Assembly: GCF_001368915.1 (NCBI RefSeq)
Contig: NZ_CSTE01000005.1
Span: forward strand, 261,897 to 325,896
Source: Haloferax massiliensis
GTDB taxonomy: Archaea > Halobacteriota > Halobacteria > Halobacteriales > Haloferacaceae
Direction: 5' to 3'
Length of the DNA stretch: 64,000 bases
Part shown: one piece after another, positions 48,241 to 56,929 of the stretch
Position numbering within the stretch: position 1 is the first letter of the stretch
How the letters are laid out: every line of letters begins with the position of its first letter
Notes under the pieces: model-generated
What the model was told of the DNA's origin: nothing
The model's input: the letters and a program-made list of their open reading frames with translations, nothing else
Databases searched by the model: none
Translations under genes and position numbers: made by a program

Positions 48241-48774
48241 ATGACAACGCTATCAAAAGACGAGCTATTCCGAATCCTCAGTAACTCCCGGCGGAGGCAG
48301 ATTCTCTACTTCCTCCATCGGGCGGGCGAGGCGATCTCGCTGAAGGAACTCGCGGCGATGGTCGCCGCACGGGAGAACGGAACGGCGGTCGAAGACGTGA
48401 CCGACGAAGAGCGACAGCGCGTGTACATCTCGCTGTACCAGACGCATCTCCCGAAACTGGAGAGCGCCGGGTTGGTCGATTACGACGACGAAGAGCGGTC
48501 CGTCGAGCTCGTTTCGAACGTCGCAAAGCGGGGGTTCTTCTGGATGCAATCCGAGACGAACGAGCCGTGGAGCCGGTATTACGCGCTCCTCGGCGCGCTC
48601 AGTTGGGCGCTCATTCTCGGCCTGTGGGCGGGCCTCCCCGGGTTCGCGCTCGTCTCGTGGAGCGCCGTCGCGGTGTTCGTCTCCGCGGCGCTCCTCGTGT
48701 TGGTGTTCGCGCAGTACCGCTCCGAGCGGCGGGCGGGGACATCGGCCGACGCCTTCGAAGCGCTCGTGGAATAA
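48241..48774 (+). CDS. DUF7344-type winged-helix membrane protein 1
   Basis: 177 residues, ATG 48241. Winged helix from LSKDELFRILSNSRRRQILYFL through RQRVYISLYQTHLPKLESAGL, followed by two transmembrane helices (LSWALILGLWAGLPGFALV, AVAVFVSAALLVLVFAQY) and a short tail. A DNA-binding domain tethered to the membrane; the family is widespread in haloarchaea and poorly characterised. Paralogous to the gene at 49246. Confidence 0.8.
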   Translation: MTTLSKDELFRILSNSRRRQILYFLHRAGEAISLKELAAMVAARENGTAVEDVTDEERQRVYISLYQTHLPKLESAGLVDYDDEERSVELVSNVAKRGFFWMQSETNEPWSRYYALLGALSWALILGLWAGLPGFALVSWSAVAVFVSAALLVLVFAQYRSERRAGTSADAFEALVE

Positions 48775-49245
48775 CCGCGGAATAATTCGTCTCCTCGCGG
48801 CCGTCGCAAACACCCGCTCCGAAGCGCTCGCGTATTCTCAACGGATGCTACTGCTGAATCGACGTATCCGTGAACCTAACTACCAACTGTGTTTTATATA
48901 TTTCTCAGAACCGAGATAAATGAGAGTGAAAACGGCGTCCCTCGCGGCTCTCTGGTAGGATTCTCTTACTGTCGGAACTATTGAAAGTCTGAGTTAGTAT
49001 AGATTGTTACAGTCACTTTACTCGCAGATTTTGCAACCCTAACAGTCGGAGAAATCAGAGTGTGGGATTGTCAGACAAGTATATATCCTCGCTTAACCTA
49101 TTAGCTCACTGACCCTCTGTATCTGGGGCGCGCTTGGTGGGGCGCATCCAAAGGTTGTGGTCTGTGCAAACGCCTCGTGGTCTTCCCTCTCGACCGACCA
49201 CGTGACACGGTAGCACCCGACCACACAGTGGGGGAGGAAGGAACA
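48775..49245. other. long intergenic region with two promoter-like elements
   Basis: First element: GTTTTATATAT at 48891-48901, directly followed by the shared motif. Second: AGTATATATCC around 49079-49088, about 160 nt before the next ATG. An untranslated leader or small RNA may lie between. A stem CGTGGTC/GACCACG occurs at 49176-49202. No coding frame seen. Confidence 0.5.
48903..48919 (+). promoter_or_regulatory. shared motif, copy 2
   Basis: TCTCAGAACCGAGATAA immediately after a TATA-like box. Confidence 0.4.
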
Positions 49246-49893
49246 ATGGTTACCGATTCACTACAAGCCGATACCGGCGTTGTCGACCAGACGACGAATG
49301 AACAGCCCGCGGAGACGACTGGTGGGTCTCACGCGCTCGCAGAACAGCAACAACAACCCGAAATCGAAGCGCTCTCGAAGGACGTCGTCTTCGAGATTCT
49401 GAAGAACCAACGCCGGCGCGACGCGCTCCGGTACCTCAAGGAGAACGACGGCGAGGCGAAGCTCGGCGACATGGCCGAGTTCATCGCCGCGAAGGAAAAC
49501 GGCATCGAGATCAAGGCGCTGTCGTCGAGTCAACGAAAGCGCGTGTACATCGGTCTGTACCAGTGTCACCTGCCGAAGATGGACTCGGCGGGCATCGTCG
49601 ACTTCGAGAAGAACCGCGGTGACATCACGCTTCTCGACACCGCGAAACAGCTCGACCAGTACCTCGACGGCGACATCGTCAGCACCGAGGACGACGAGCA
49701 GTCGGCGTCGCTCGCCGCGTCGCCGAAGCGGAACCTCGCTATCGCCGCCGGCGTGGCCGCGACCGTCTCCGCCGGACTGCTCGGCGTCCCCGGACTCGAA
49801 CAGGTCCCGGCCGCCGGCTGGGCCGTGTTGAGCACCGCGACGCTCATGGCCATCACCGCGATGGAGTCGTACAAGAACCGCCTCGACCTCTGA
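49246..49893 (+). CDS. DUF7344-type winged-helix membrane protein 2
   Basis: 215 residues, ATG 49246. A Gln/Thr-rich N-terminal tail of about 45 residues precedes the winged helix (LSKDVVFEILKNQRRRDALRYL to KRVYIGLYQCHLPKMDSAGIVDF). Then a linker and two hydrophobic helices (NLAIAAGVAATVSAGLLGV, AAGWAVLSTATLMAITAM). Clear paralogue of the gene at 48241, in tandem. Confidence 0.8.
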   Translation: MVTDSLQADTGVVDQTTNEQPAETTGGSHALAEQQQQPEIEALSKDVVFEILKNQRRRDALRYLKENDGEAKLGDMAEFIAAKENGIEIKALSSSQRKRVYIGLYQCHLPKMDSAGIVDFEKNRGDITLLDTAKQLDQYLDGDIVSTEDDEQSASLAASPKRNLAIAAGVAATVSAGLLGVPGLEQVPAAGWAVLSTATLMAITAMESYKNRLDL

Positions 49894-50359
49894 GTCGGTC
49901 GGTTCTCACGCGTCCGCGACGATACCGATTTCCAACGACTGCACCCGGATTTTACTTCGCTCCGCTTTCGAACAGCCGCGGCATTCGGTCCCTCCCTTCT
50001 TTCCGCCCGCCGACATCTGCTCTCCTCGACTCCTCCACCGAGGTCAACTCTCCTCGACTCCTCCACCGAGGTCCGTTCTCACCCCGCGGTGTGGTTCGCA
50101 GTCCGTGCGACCGACGCGGCGGCTCGCCGCGCCGCGACACTGTCGGGGGAGCGCCCCCAGATTAGGCGCGTCCGAACCGTCTACTCCGCCGATTTCGGAC
50201 TGCGGTCTCCGCTTGCAACAGTCTCACACGCGACCCTAACGCGAGACCGGTTCGGGGAACGCGCTGTATAACAATCCCCGTCGCCCTCCCTGTTTCCTTC
50301 ATGACTTACATACCGTCACGGTCACGTTCCGAACGCCTGTCGCTCGCGGGAGGGCGCGA
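49894..50359. other. intergenic region with a 28-bp tandem repeat
   Basis: No gene. A 26-bp unit is repeated at 50020-50045 and 50048-50073. GlmU has no obvious close TATA box; a weak AT patch lies near 50265-50275. Confidence 0.55.
50020..50073. repeat. two tandem 26-bp units (period 28)
   Basis: Each unit contains CCTCGACTCCTCCACCGAGG, a hairpin with CCTCG/CGAGG arms. Confidence 0.85.
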
Positions 50360-51529
50360 ATGAACGACCGCATCACCGAGGCGGTCGTCCTCGCGGGCGG
50401 AGAGGGGCGACGGCTTCGCCCGCTCACCACCTTCCAACCGAAGCCGATGCTCCCGGTCGCCAACCGGCCGGTCGTCGAGTACGTCCTCGACGCGCTGTTC
50501 GAGTCGGGCATCGAGCGCGCGGTCGTCGTCGTCGGCCACCGCGCCGACCGCATCCAGTCGCACCTCTCTGCGACGTACCCCGACGCGAACATCGAGTTCG
50601 TCCACCAGGACGCCCGACTCGGAAGCGGGCACGCGCTCCTCCTCGCCGAGGAACTCGTCTCCGGCCCGTTCGTCGTCTGCAACGGCGACAACGTCATCGA
50701 CGCCGACATCGTCACGACAGTGCTCGAACGCTTCTCGACGACCGACTCGGTGGCGACCGTCGCGGTCGCCGAGTCGGACACGCCCGAGGAGTACGGCGTC
50801 GTCGTCGAGGACAACGGCCGCATCGCCGACATCGACGAACACGCCGTCGACAGCGAGGGCTACCTCGTCAACGCGGGCGTCTACGTCTTCGACGACGCGG
50901 TGTTCGAGGCGCTCCGGCTCACCCCGCCGCACGACGGCGAGACGCGGCTTCCCGACGTGATTCACTACCTCGACGGGAACGTCACGTCCGTCCTCGTCAA
51001 CGGCGGCTGGCTCGACCCCTCGCACCCGTGGGGACTCCTCTCCGTGACGGAGACGCTCCTCGCGCGCAGGCACGGCTCGGCCGTCGCCGGTTCGGCACGA
51101 ATCCACGAGCGCGCGGTCGTCGGCGACCACGTGGTCGTCGGCGACGACTGCGACGTGGGACCGGGCGCGGTCATCAGCGCCGGCTCGTGCCTCCAGAACA
51201 ACGTCTCGGTCGGCGCGAACAGCGTCATCGAGCGCTCCATCCTCTCGACCGACGCGCGGGTCGGCGCGGGCGTCGTCCTCCGGGACTCCGTCGTCGGCCC
51301 CGGCGCGACCGTCGGCGACGGCGTCGTCTCACCCGGCGGCCGGGCGGACGTCATCCTCGAAGGCCGGCTGTACACCGACCGCCGCCTCGGGAGCATCATC
51401 GGCGACCGCGCCGAGGTGGGCGCGAACGTGACGCTCACGGCGGGCAGTCGCGTCGGCGCTGAGGCTGTCGTCGGGGCCGGCACGGTCTTACACGGCGACG
51501 TCCGCGAGCGCGTGGAGGTGACTCACTGA
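50360..51529 (+). CDS. glmU: GlmU-like sugar-1-phosphate nucleotidyltransferase, copy 1
   Basis: 389 residues. Nucleotidyltransferase domain: VVLAGGEGRRLRPLTTFQPKPMLP, GSGHALLLAEEL, NGDNVID, then a left-handed beta-helix of hexapeptide repeats from about residue 245 (VVGDHVVVGDDCDVGPGAVI). Uridylyl- and probably acetyl-transfer towards UDP-GlcNAc. The stop overlaps the glmS start by 1 nt, so GlcN-6-P synthesis and activation are co-expressed. Its helix lacks the KYGVVLGDG-type segment of the second copy, so acetyltransferase activity is less certain here. Confidence 0.82.
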   Translation: MNDRITEAVVLAGGEGRRLRPLTTFQPKPMLPVANRPVVEYVLDALFESGIERAVVVVGHRADRIQSHLSATYPDANIEFVHQDARLGSGHALLLAEELVSGPFVVCNGDNVIDADIVTTVLERFSTTDSVATVAVAESDTPEEYGVVVEDNGRIADIDEHAVDSEGYLVNAGVYVFDDAVFEALRLTPPHDGETRLPDVIHYLDGNVTSVLVNGGWLDPSHPWGLLSVTETLLARRHGSAVAGSARIHERAVVGDHVVVGDDCDVGPGAVISAGSCLQNNVSVGANSVIERSILSTDARVGAGVVLRDSVVGPGATVGDGVVSPGGRADVILEGRLYTDRRLGSIIGDRAEVGANVTLTAGSRVGAEAVVGAGTVLHGDVRERVEVTH

Positions 51530-53346
51530 TGTGCGGAATCACCGCCTGCATCGGCGCGGACAACTCGGTCGATTCGCTCGTCGACGGGCTCCAGCGGTTG
51601 GAGTACCGCGGCTACGACTCGGCCGGCATCGCCGTGAAAAACGGCTCGGGCATCTCGCTGACGAAGCGCGTCGGCGAGGTCTCCGAACTCGTCGCGGCCG
51701 TCGAGCAGAACCCCATCGCCGGCGACTACGGCATCGGCCACACCCGCTGGGCGACCCACGGCGGCGTCACCGACGGCAACGCCCACCCCCACACCGACGA
51801 GTCGGGCCGTATCGCCGTCGTCCACAACGGCATCATCTCGAACTTCCAGTCGCTCCGGAGCGACCTCGAAGCCCGCGGGCACGTCTTCAGTAGCGAGACC
51901 GACACCGAGGTCGTCCCGCACCTCATCGAGGAGAACCTCCGCGACGGCGCGACCCCCGAGGAGGCGTTCCGCGCCGCGGTCGGCAGTCTCTCGGGGAGTT
52001 ACGCCATCGCGGCCATCATCGGCGACGAGGAGGCCATCTTCGCCACCCGCTCGGGGTCGCCGCTGGTCCTCGGCGTCGGCGACGGCGAGTACTACCTCGC
52101 CAGCGACGTGCCCGCGTTCATCCAGCACACGGCGCGCGTCGTCTACCTCCACGACGGCGACTTCGTCGTCACTCGCTCGGACGGCTACGACATCACCGAC
52201 TCGGCCGGCCGCGCGGTCGACCGCCCCGTCGAACACGTCGAGTGGGACCCCGAGACGGCGACGAAGGGCGGCTACGAGCACTACATGTACAAGGAGATTC
52301 ACGAACAGCCCGGCGCGCTCCGGCGGACCACCCAGAGCCGGCTGAACACCCACGCCGGCGGCGTCGAATTAGAGGAGTTCCCGCCGGAGTCGTTCGCCGA
52401 CGTGAAGCAGGTCCACCTCCTCGCCATGGGCACCTCGCACCACGCCGGGATGTACGCGGCGTCGTTGCTCAACTCCCGGGGCATCCCCGCCTACGCGTTC
52501 ATGGCCGGCGAGTACTCGGTCATCAAGCCGCCGGTGACGCCGGACACGCTCGTCGTCGCGGTCAGCCAGTCGGGCGAGACCGCAGACACCCTCGACGCGG
52601 TGCGCCGCGCCCGCGCCGCCGGCGCGCGGACCCTCGCGGTCACGAACGTCGTCGGCTCGTCGATAACCCGCGAGTGCGACGACGAACTGCTCATCCGCGC
52701 CGGCCCGGAAATCGGCGTCGCGGCCACCAAGACGTTCTCGTCGCAGGTGACGGCGCTGACGCTCCTCACCGAGCGCCTCGTCGAGGACGTGACCGGCGCG
52801 AAGTCGCCCGAAGCGCGCGACCTGATGGAGGCGCTGTCGCGGCTCCCGGGCGACGTACAGGAGGTGCTCGACACCTCGATGGCCCGCGAAATCGCCATCG
52901 AGTACGAGGGCAGCGACGCGTACTTCTTCATCGGCCGCGGGGTCGCCCACCCCGTCGCCCTCGAAGGCGCGCTGAAGTTCAAGGAGATATCCTACGAGCA
53001 CGCCGAGGGCTTCGCCGCCTCGGAGCTCAAACACGGCCCGCTGGCGCTCGTCACGCCGCTGTCGCCGGTGTTCGCCATCTTCACCGGCCACGAAGACGAG
53101 GCGACGCTGAGCAACGTCAAAGAGGTACAGGCCCGCGGCGCGCCGGTCATCGCCATCACGAGCGACCGCTCGGGCGAGGTGACCGAGTTCGCCGACCACG
53201 TGCTCAGAATCCCGGACACCCACCCCGACATCGCCGGCGTCCTCGCCAACGTCCAGCTCCAGCTCGTCGCGTACCACGCGGCGGACCTGCTCGAACGACC
53301 CATCGACAAGCCGCGCAACCTCGCCAAGTGCGTCACCGTCGAGTGA
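51529..53346 (+). CDS. glmS: glutamine-fructose-6-phosphate aminotransferase GlmS
   Basis: 605 residues. N-terminal type II glutamine amidotransferase with the essential Cys2 (MCGITACIG), RLEYRGYDSAGIA, HTRWATHGGVT and SGSYAI. Two SIS isomerase domains follow: MGTSHHAG, SQSGETADTLDAVR, ATKTFSSQV, and the second with GRGVAHPVALEGALKFKEI. C-terminus AKCVTVE is canonical. Makes GlcN-6-P, the first committed step to UDP-GlcNAc. Coupled to glmU. Confidence 0.96.
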   Translation: MCGITACIGADNSVDSLVDGLQRLEYRGYDSAGIAVKNGSGISLTKRVGEVSELVAAVEQNPIAGDYGIGHTRWATHGGVTDGNAHPHTDESGRIAVVHNGIISNFQSLRSDLEARGHVFSSETDTEVVPHLIEENLRDGATPEEAFRAAVGSLSGSYAIAAIIGDEEAIFATRSGSPLVLGVGDGEYYLASDVPAFIQHTARVVYLHDGDFVVTRSDGYDITDSAGRAVDRPVEHVEWDPETATKGGYEHYMYKEIHEQPGALRRTTQSRLNTHAGGVELEEFPPESFADVKQVHLLAMGTSHHAGMYAASLLNSRGIPAYAFMAGEYSVIKPPVTPDTLVVAVSQSGETADTLDAVRRARAAGARTLAVTNVVGSSITRECDDELLIRAGPEIGVAATKTFSSQVTALTLLTERLVEDVTGAKSPEARDLMEALSRLPGDVQEVLDTSMAREIAIEYEGSDAYFFIGRGVAHPVALEGALKFKEISYEHAEGFAASELKHGPLALVTPLSPVFAIFTGHEDEATLSNVKEVQARGAPVIAITSDRSGEVTEFADHVLRIPDTHPDIAGVLANVQLQLVAYHAADLLERPIDKPRNLAKCVTVE

Positions 53347-53464
53347 GCGTCGGCGAGCGGTGCGGCGGGTGCCGCCGCGCACCCGCGTTTCACTCCCATT
53401 AATCCGCCGCCGACGTCCGATTTCGGCGGCCCCTCAGTTATTCTCAGGTGTTCGAGACCGTCCG

Positions 53465-53485
53465 GAGATAAGCGGAGATTATCTC
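53465..53485. promoter_or_regulatory. GAGATAA/TTATCTC dyad
   Basis: Perfect 7-bp inverted repeat with a 7-nt spacer, 50 nt before the HTH gene start and overlapping its promoter region; a likely autoregulatory operator. Confidence 0.5.
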
Positions 53486-53534
53486 GACTGTAGGCACCGA
53501 TTACATATTACCCGCCCGCGTCAGGTAACACGCG

Positions 53535-54092
53535 ATGACCAGACGCGACCTCGTGGACGACGTTCTTTCGGCCTCGGACGAGCCCCCCGGACCGCTGACT
53601 GACGAGAGCGACGCCGCCGCGACGGACGAGACCGACATCCCCCCGGAGTCGTCCGACGACGACCTCCTCGACGCGCTCGGAGACGACGTCTCCCGGGGCG
53701 TGCTGTTGGCGTGCAATCGCGCGCCGATGACCGCGGAGGAACTCGCCGAGAGCTGCGAGGTCTCCGAATCGACCATCTACCGTCGGCTCGAAACGCTTTC
53801 GGGCCTCGGGCTGGTCGAGCGGACCCAGCGGGTCGACGCGCCGAGCAAGACGTGCTACGAGACGGTCGTCGACGGCCTCTCGATTCACCTCGGCGACAGC
53901 CTCCGCGTCGAGGCGGGACCGAGCAACTACGTCGTCGACGCGATGCGCACGCTTCTGACCGCCATCGACGTCCAACAGCTCGCGTACGACCGCGAGCAAA
54001 ACAGCGTGGACGTTCGGTTCCGACTGGCCCCGCATCTGCTGGACTCGCTCGTGGAACTGTACGTCAGAGACACGAGTTCGCGCGAGAAGTAG
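53535..54092 (+). CDS. winged-helix regulator with C-terminal domain
   Basis: 185 residues. An acidic leader of about 45 residues, then the ArsR-like helix-turn-helix (MTAEELAESCEVSESTIYRRLETL) with wing APSKTCYETVVDG, then a helical C-terminal part (YVVDAMRTLLTAIDVQQLAY) that may dimerise or bind a ligand. One Cys in the recognition region (SCEVSES). A dyad upstream suggests self-control. Confidence 0.82.
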   Translation: MTRRDLVDDVLSASDEPPGPLTDESDAAATDETDIPPESSDDDLLDALGDDVSRGVLLACNRAPMTAEELAESCEVSESTIYRRLETLSGLGLVERTQRVDAPSKTCYETVVDGLSIHLGDSLRVEAGPSNYVVDAMRTLLTAIDVQQLAYDREQNSVDVRFRLAPHLLDSLVELYVRDTSSREK

Positions 54093-54131
54093 TCGGCCGG
54101 CCGCGATACGGGTTGTTCGACCGTCGTCCGC

Positions 54132-54362
54132 TCACCGCCACGACCCGTCGACTTCGCCGAGGACGAGCGCGAGCGCGTCCTTCGCTCGGCCGACCGCGAT
54201 GAGTTCGCGGGCGGCCGCGGCGGTGAGCGGGCCGATGGACTGCGAGGACGCGAGTCCGTCGACGATGTTGGGTACTTCGGTCGTGAACCACGAGTCAACG
54301 TCCGTGCCGGGTCCGTCGCCGACTTCCGCGGACGACCGAGATCGGGGCGCGTCGGAAATCAT
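54132..54362 (-). CDS. small haloarchaeal protein of unknown function
   Basis: 76 residues, start at 54362 (MISDAPRSRSSAEVGDGPG). A flexible first third, then one or two amphipathic helices (AAAARELIAVGRAKDALALVLG). No Cys or charge cluster. Supported by a helix-like composition and by filling the gap between two genes; still could be non-coding. Convergent with the HTH gene. Confidence 0.5.
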   Translation of the reverse strand: MISDAPRSRSSAEVGDGPGTDVDSWFTTEVPNIVDGLASSQSIGPLTAAAARELIAVGRAKDALALVLGEVDGSWR

Positions 54363-54526
54363 ACTGAATGTACACGCTCGCGGGGGATAGTTAGGAATCT
54401 GTGCGCCCCGGTAACGGCCTCGTAACCCGCCGGGAGTCACTCGGCTTCGCGTACTCTCTCATTGAGTCTCTCATGCCACATTATTGCAAAGAATCATAAC
54501 CTGTTGTAGCGTTCCTTGGACCGGTA

Positions 54527-55306
54527 ATGTCTCTCAGCGAACTCATCTCCGGCGTCGCCGCCGCGGAGCGAACTCTGACGGTGTTCAATCCGGCCCCCGG
54601 CGTCGCCGAGCGACTCGCCGAGCATTTTTCGGACCGAAACGTCTCGGTGGAGTCCGCGAGTTCCGACGAGGGCCCCTCGAACTACGCCGTGCTGGGGACC
54701 GGCGACAAATTCCACACGGCCGTCTCGGTCGACGACCTCCTCAGGCCCCCCGAGAACGTCGAACCGGGCTTCGAACGCGACTCGTACGCGCCGATTCTCG
54801 ACCATCTCGACGAGACGCTGTTTACCTCGTACGACCGTCAGCAGATGCTCAACGCCACCCGCGAAATCGAGGACCGCGCGTGGCGCGTCGGCGCGGGCGA
54901 ACTTCACTCTGGCTTCCAGTCGGGCGGCAACCTCCGCCCGCAACTCGACACGTACCGCCGTCTCGGCGGCCGCGACGACCTCTCGGTCCACGCGTACATC
55001 TACCCGAACGGCGAGGTCCCGCAGGCGGACCAGTTCCAACTCCACCTCGCGCGCACCGACGAGATTCGGAACTCCTGGTTCGTCGCCTACGACGGCAACG
55101 GCGTCGGCGACTACAAGTGCGCGCTCGTCGCCGAGGAGACCGAACCGGGGTTCGGCTTCACCGGCTTCTGGACGTACGACCCCTCGACGGTCGACTACAT
55201 CGTCAACCACCTCGTCTCGTCGTACTCGATTATCGAATCCGACGGCTCCGGCGACGGCGCTGACGGCCGTCGGCAGATGACCGCTCGACCGAACCCCCGG
55301 CGCTGA
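54527..55306 (+). CDS. DICT-sensory-domain protein
   Basis: 259 residues. The N-terminal DICT pattern reads SLSELISGVAAAERTLTVFN, then a variable sensing region, GAGELHSGFQSGG near 125, a VHAYIYPNGEVP strand set and FVAYDGNGVGDYKCALVAEE. DICT domains are predicted signal sensors, in haloarchaea usually stand-alone or linked to light or redox regulators. The acidic C-terminal tail is probably disordered. No output domain. Confidence 0.8.
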   Translation: MSLSELISGVAAAERTLTVFNPAPGVAERLAEHFSDRNVSVESASSDEGPSNYAVLGTGDKFHTAVSVDDLLRPPENVEPGFERDSYAPILDHLDETLFTSYDRQQMLNATREIEDRAWRVGAGELHSGFQSGGNLRPQLDTYRRLGGRDDLSVHAYIYPNGEVPQADQFQLHLARTDEIRNSWFVAYDGNGVGDYKCALVAEETEPGFGFTGFWTYDPSTVDYIVNHLVSSYSIIESDGSGDGADGRRQMTARPNPRR

Positions 55307-55396
55307 CTCGACCGCGCCGGTTCGCGCCCCGTTCGCAGAATCAATTCGGAGAACTGGGCGCGAATACTTAGGGCCGCCCGCCCGGAACCGGGCGGT

Positions 55397-55753
55397 ATGG
55401 TTGACGGAATCCTCCTCGACGCCTCGCACCTGAAAGGCAAGGTCAAGGGCGGTCGCGCCGGGGCCGAAATCGCCGGGATGAGCTACATCGGCTACGAACT
55501 CGCGGTCACGGAACGGAGTATCCACGTCTACGGCGACCACTGTAACGCCGACATCCAAGACGAGGAGTTCCGCTATCTCGTCGTCCCCCTCGACTCGGTC
55601 CGGGGCATCGAACTGAAGGACCTCTCGGACCGGGGCCGCTGTCTACAGATTCACGGGCCGGACGACGGAGTGACGCTCTTCTCGGAGAACCAGACGAGCC
55701 TCTCGAAGAACCTCAAGCGCGTGTTCCTCCTCCTCTCGCGTCTGCTCGCCTGA
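55397..55753 (+). CDS. small haloarchaeal protein of unknown function
   Basis: 118 residues. Strand-rich (YELAVTERSIHVYGDH, FRYLVVPLDSVRGIEL, GRCLQIHGPDDGVTLF) with a C-terminal helix ending in hydrophobic LLLSRLLA; the layout resembles a small PH-like barrel. No export signal. Stands between the DICT and HxlR genes with short gaps on the same strand. Confidence 0.7.
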   Translation: MVDGILLDASHLKGKVKGGRAGAEIAGMSYIGYELAVTERSIHVYGDHCNADIQDEEFRYLVVPLDSVRGIELKDLSDRGRCLQIHGPDDGVTLFSENQTSLSKNLKRVFLLLSRLLA

Positions 55754-55879
55754 GCCGACCGGCGCTCCGGTCGAACCGGTCAGCCGGTCAGCCTGTCGGT
55801 CCGAAGCCGAATCAGGTAACGTTTCGAAAGCAGGTGTACTAACCGAACCGCTAAAGAGGGCCGGACCCGATGTGTGGGT

Positions 55880-56251
55880 ATGGCCACGGATATGAACCTC
55901 GACGACGCCCCCTGTCCCATCATCGACTCGCTGAAGCAGATCGGGTCGCAGTGGCGTCTCATCGTCCTCCACGACCTCCAAGACGGTGAAAAGCGGTTCA
56001 ACGAGCTGAAGCGCTCGACCGGCGCGAGTTCGCGGACGCTCTCTCGCGTCCTCGACGACCTGCAGGAACACGGCTTCGTCGACCGCCGGATGGAGGAGGA
56101 CGCGCCGGTCGCGACGTACTACTCGCTGACCGACAAGGGCGTCTCGCTGTGTCCGGTGTTCGACGAGATACAGGAGTGGGCGACCGAGTGGCTCGACGCC
56201 GAACGCGAGGAGGAGTCGGCCGAAGCCGAGACGGTTCAGTCGACGGTCTGA
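55880..56251 (+). CDS. HxlR-family transcriptional regulator
   Basis: 123 residues from ATG 55880 (ATG 55892 is an alternative). HxlR winged helix: CPIIDSLKQIGSQWRLIVLHDL, NELKRSTGASSRTLSRVLDDLQ, wing APVATYYSLTDKG. The conserved N-terminal Cys (CPI) is the redox- or aldehyde-sensing residue in several members. The Glu-rich tail is halophilic. Convergent with an Rrf2 regulator gene. Confidence 0.9.
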   Translation: MATDMNLDDAPCPIIDSLKQIGSQWRLIVLHDLQDGEKRFNELKRSTGASSRTLSRVLDDLQEHGFVDRRMEEDAPVATYYSLTDKGVSLCPVFDEIQEWATEWLDAEREEESAEAETVQSTV

Positions 56252-56269
56252 ACGGCGCTCAGCGCCGCG

Positions 56270-56713
56270 CTACGCTTCGAGCGGGTCGCCGCCCGCCGTC
56301 GCGACGATTTCCGCGTGGACGTCCGCGACGGTGACCGCGTCGAGTTCGTCGAGCATCGCCTGAATCGCCGGTTCGAGCAGTTCGCCGAGCACCGGCTGGA
56401 TGTGTTCGCCGATAGTGCACTCGTCGTTCGGTTCGTTCGTGTGGAAACAGAACGGCTCGGCGTCTTCCACCGCCTCGTAGATGTCGCGAAGCGTGATGGC
56501 GTCCGGCTCGCGCGCCAGCGTGAAGCCGCCGGTCGGGCCGCGCTTGGAATCGACGAGGTCCGCCTCGCGGAGCGAACACAGGAGCTGACGGATGACCACC
56601 GGGTTCGTGTTGACGCTCCACGCGAGACGGTCGGAAGACAGCCGCTCGTCGCTCCGCACCGCCAAGTTAGTCAGCACGTGCGTCGCGACGACGAATCGGC
56701 TGCTGTTCGACAT
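56270..56713 (-). CDS. Rrf2-family transcriptional regulator
   Basis: 147 residues. Winged helix of Rrf2 type: FVVATHVLTNLAVR, SDRLAWSVNTNPVVIRQLLCSLREADLV, RGPTGGFTLAREPDAITLRDIYEAV. Cys at 89 and 99 (FCFHTNEPNDECTIG) sit where IscR/NsrR bind Fe-S clusters, but the third regional Cys is absent, so cluster binding would need another ligand. May sense redox or NO. Confidence 0.88.
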   Translation of the reverse strand: MSNSSRFVVATHVLTNLAVRSDERLSSDRLAWSVNTNPVVIRQLLCSLREADLVDSKRGPTGGFTLAREPDAITLRDIYEAVEDAEPFCFHTNEPNDECTIGEHIQPVLGELLEPAIQAMLDELDAVTVADVHAEIVATAGGDPLEA

Positions 56714-56929
56714 ATACGTTCTTTGGTGCTACGGGCATTTTAGATTTCACGGTGCTGCGCTGATTTCGCCGGATTCGCCGCGGAACTGCCGTTTTTCAAC
56801 CCCCAGTCCGGAACGGGGGTCCGATGTTCGAATCGGCCGGCAAGAATCGACCGGATGCGGCTCCGAACGGTCGAAAAGTAGACTCGTGAGCGAGAACGGT
56901 CCGGACGAGTTGCCCACGCCACGGTCGAC

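Noticed and set aside
48076..54415. 14-mer TGCGCCCCGGTAAC shared between 48076-48089 and 54402-54415
   Set aside because: A 14-bp match is expected several times by chance in 64 kb; positions relative to genes differ.
56714..56929. Possible tRNA because of a GTTCGAATC-like segment
   Set aside because: No acceptor or anticodon stem pairing could be built around it.
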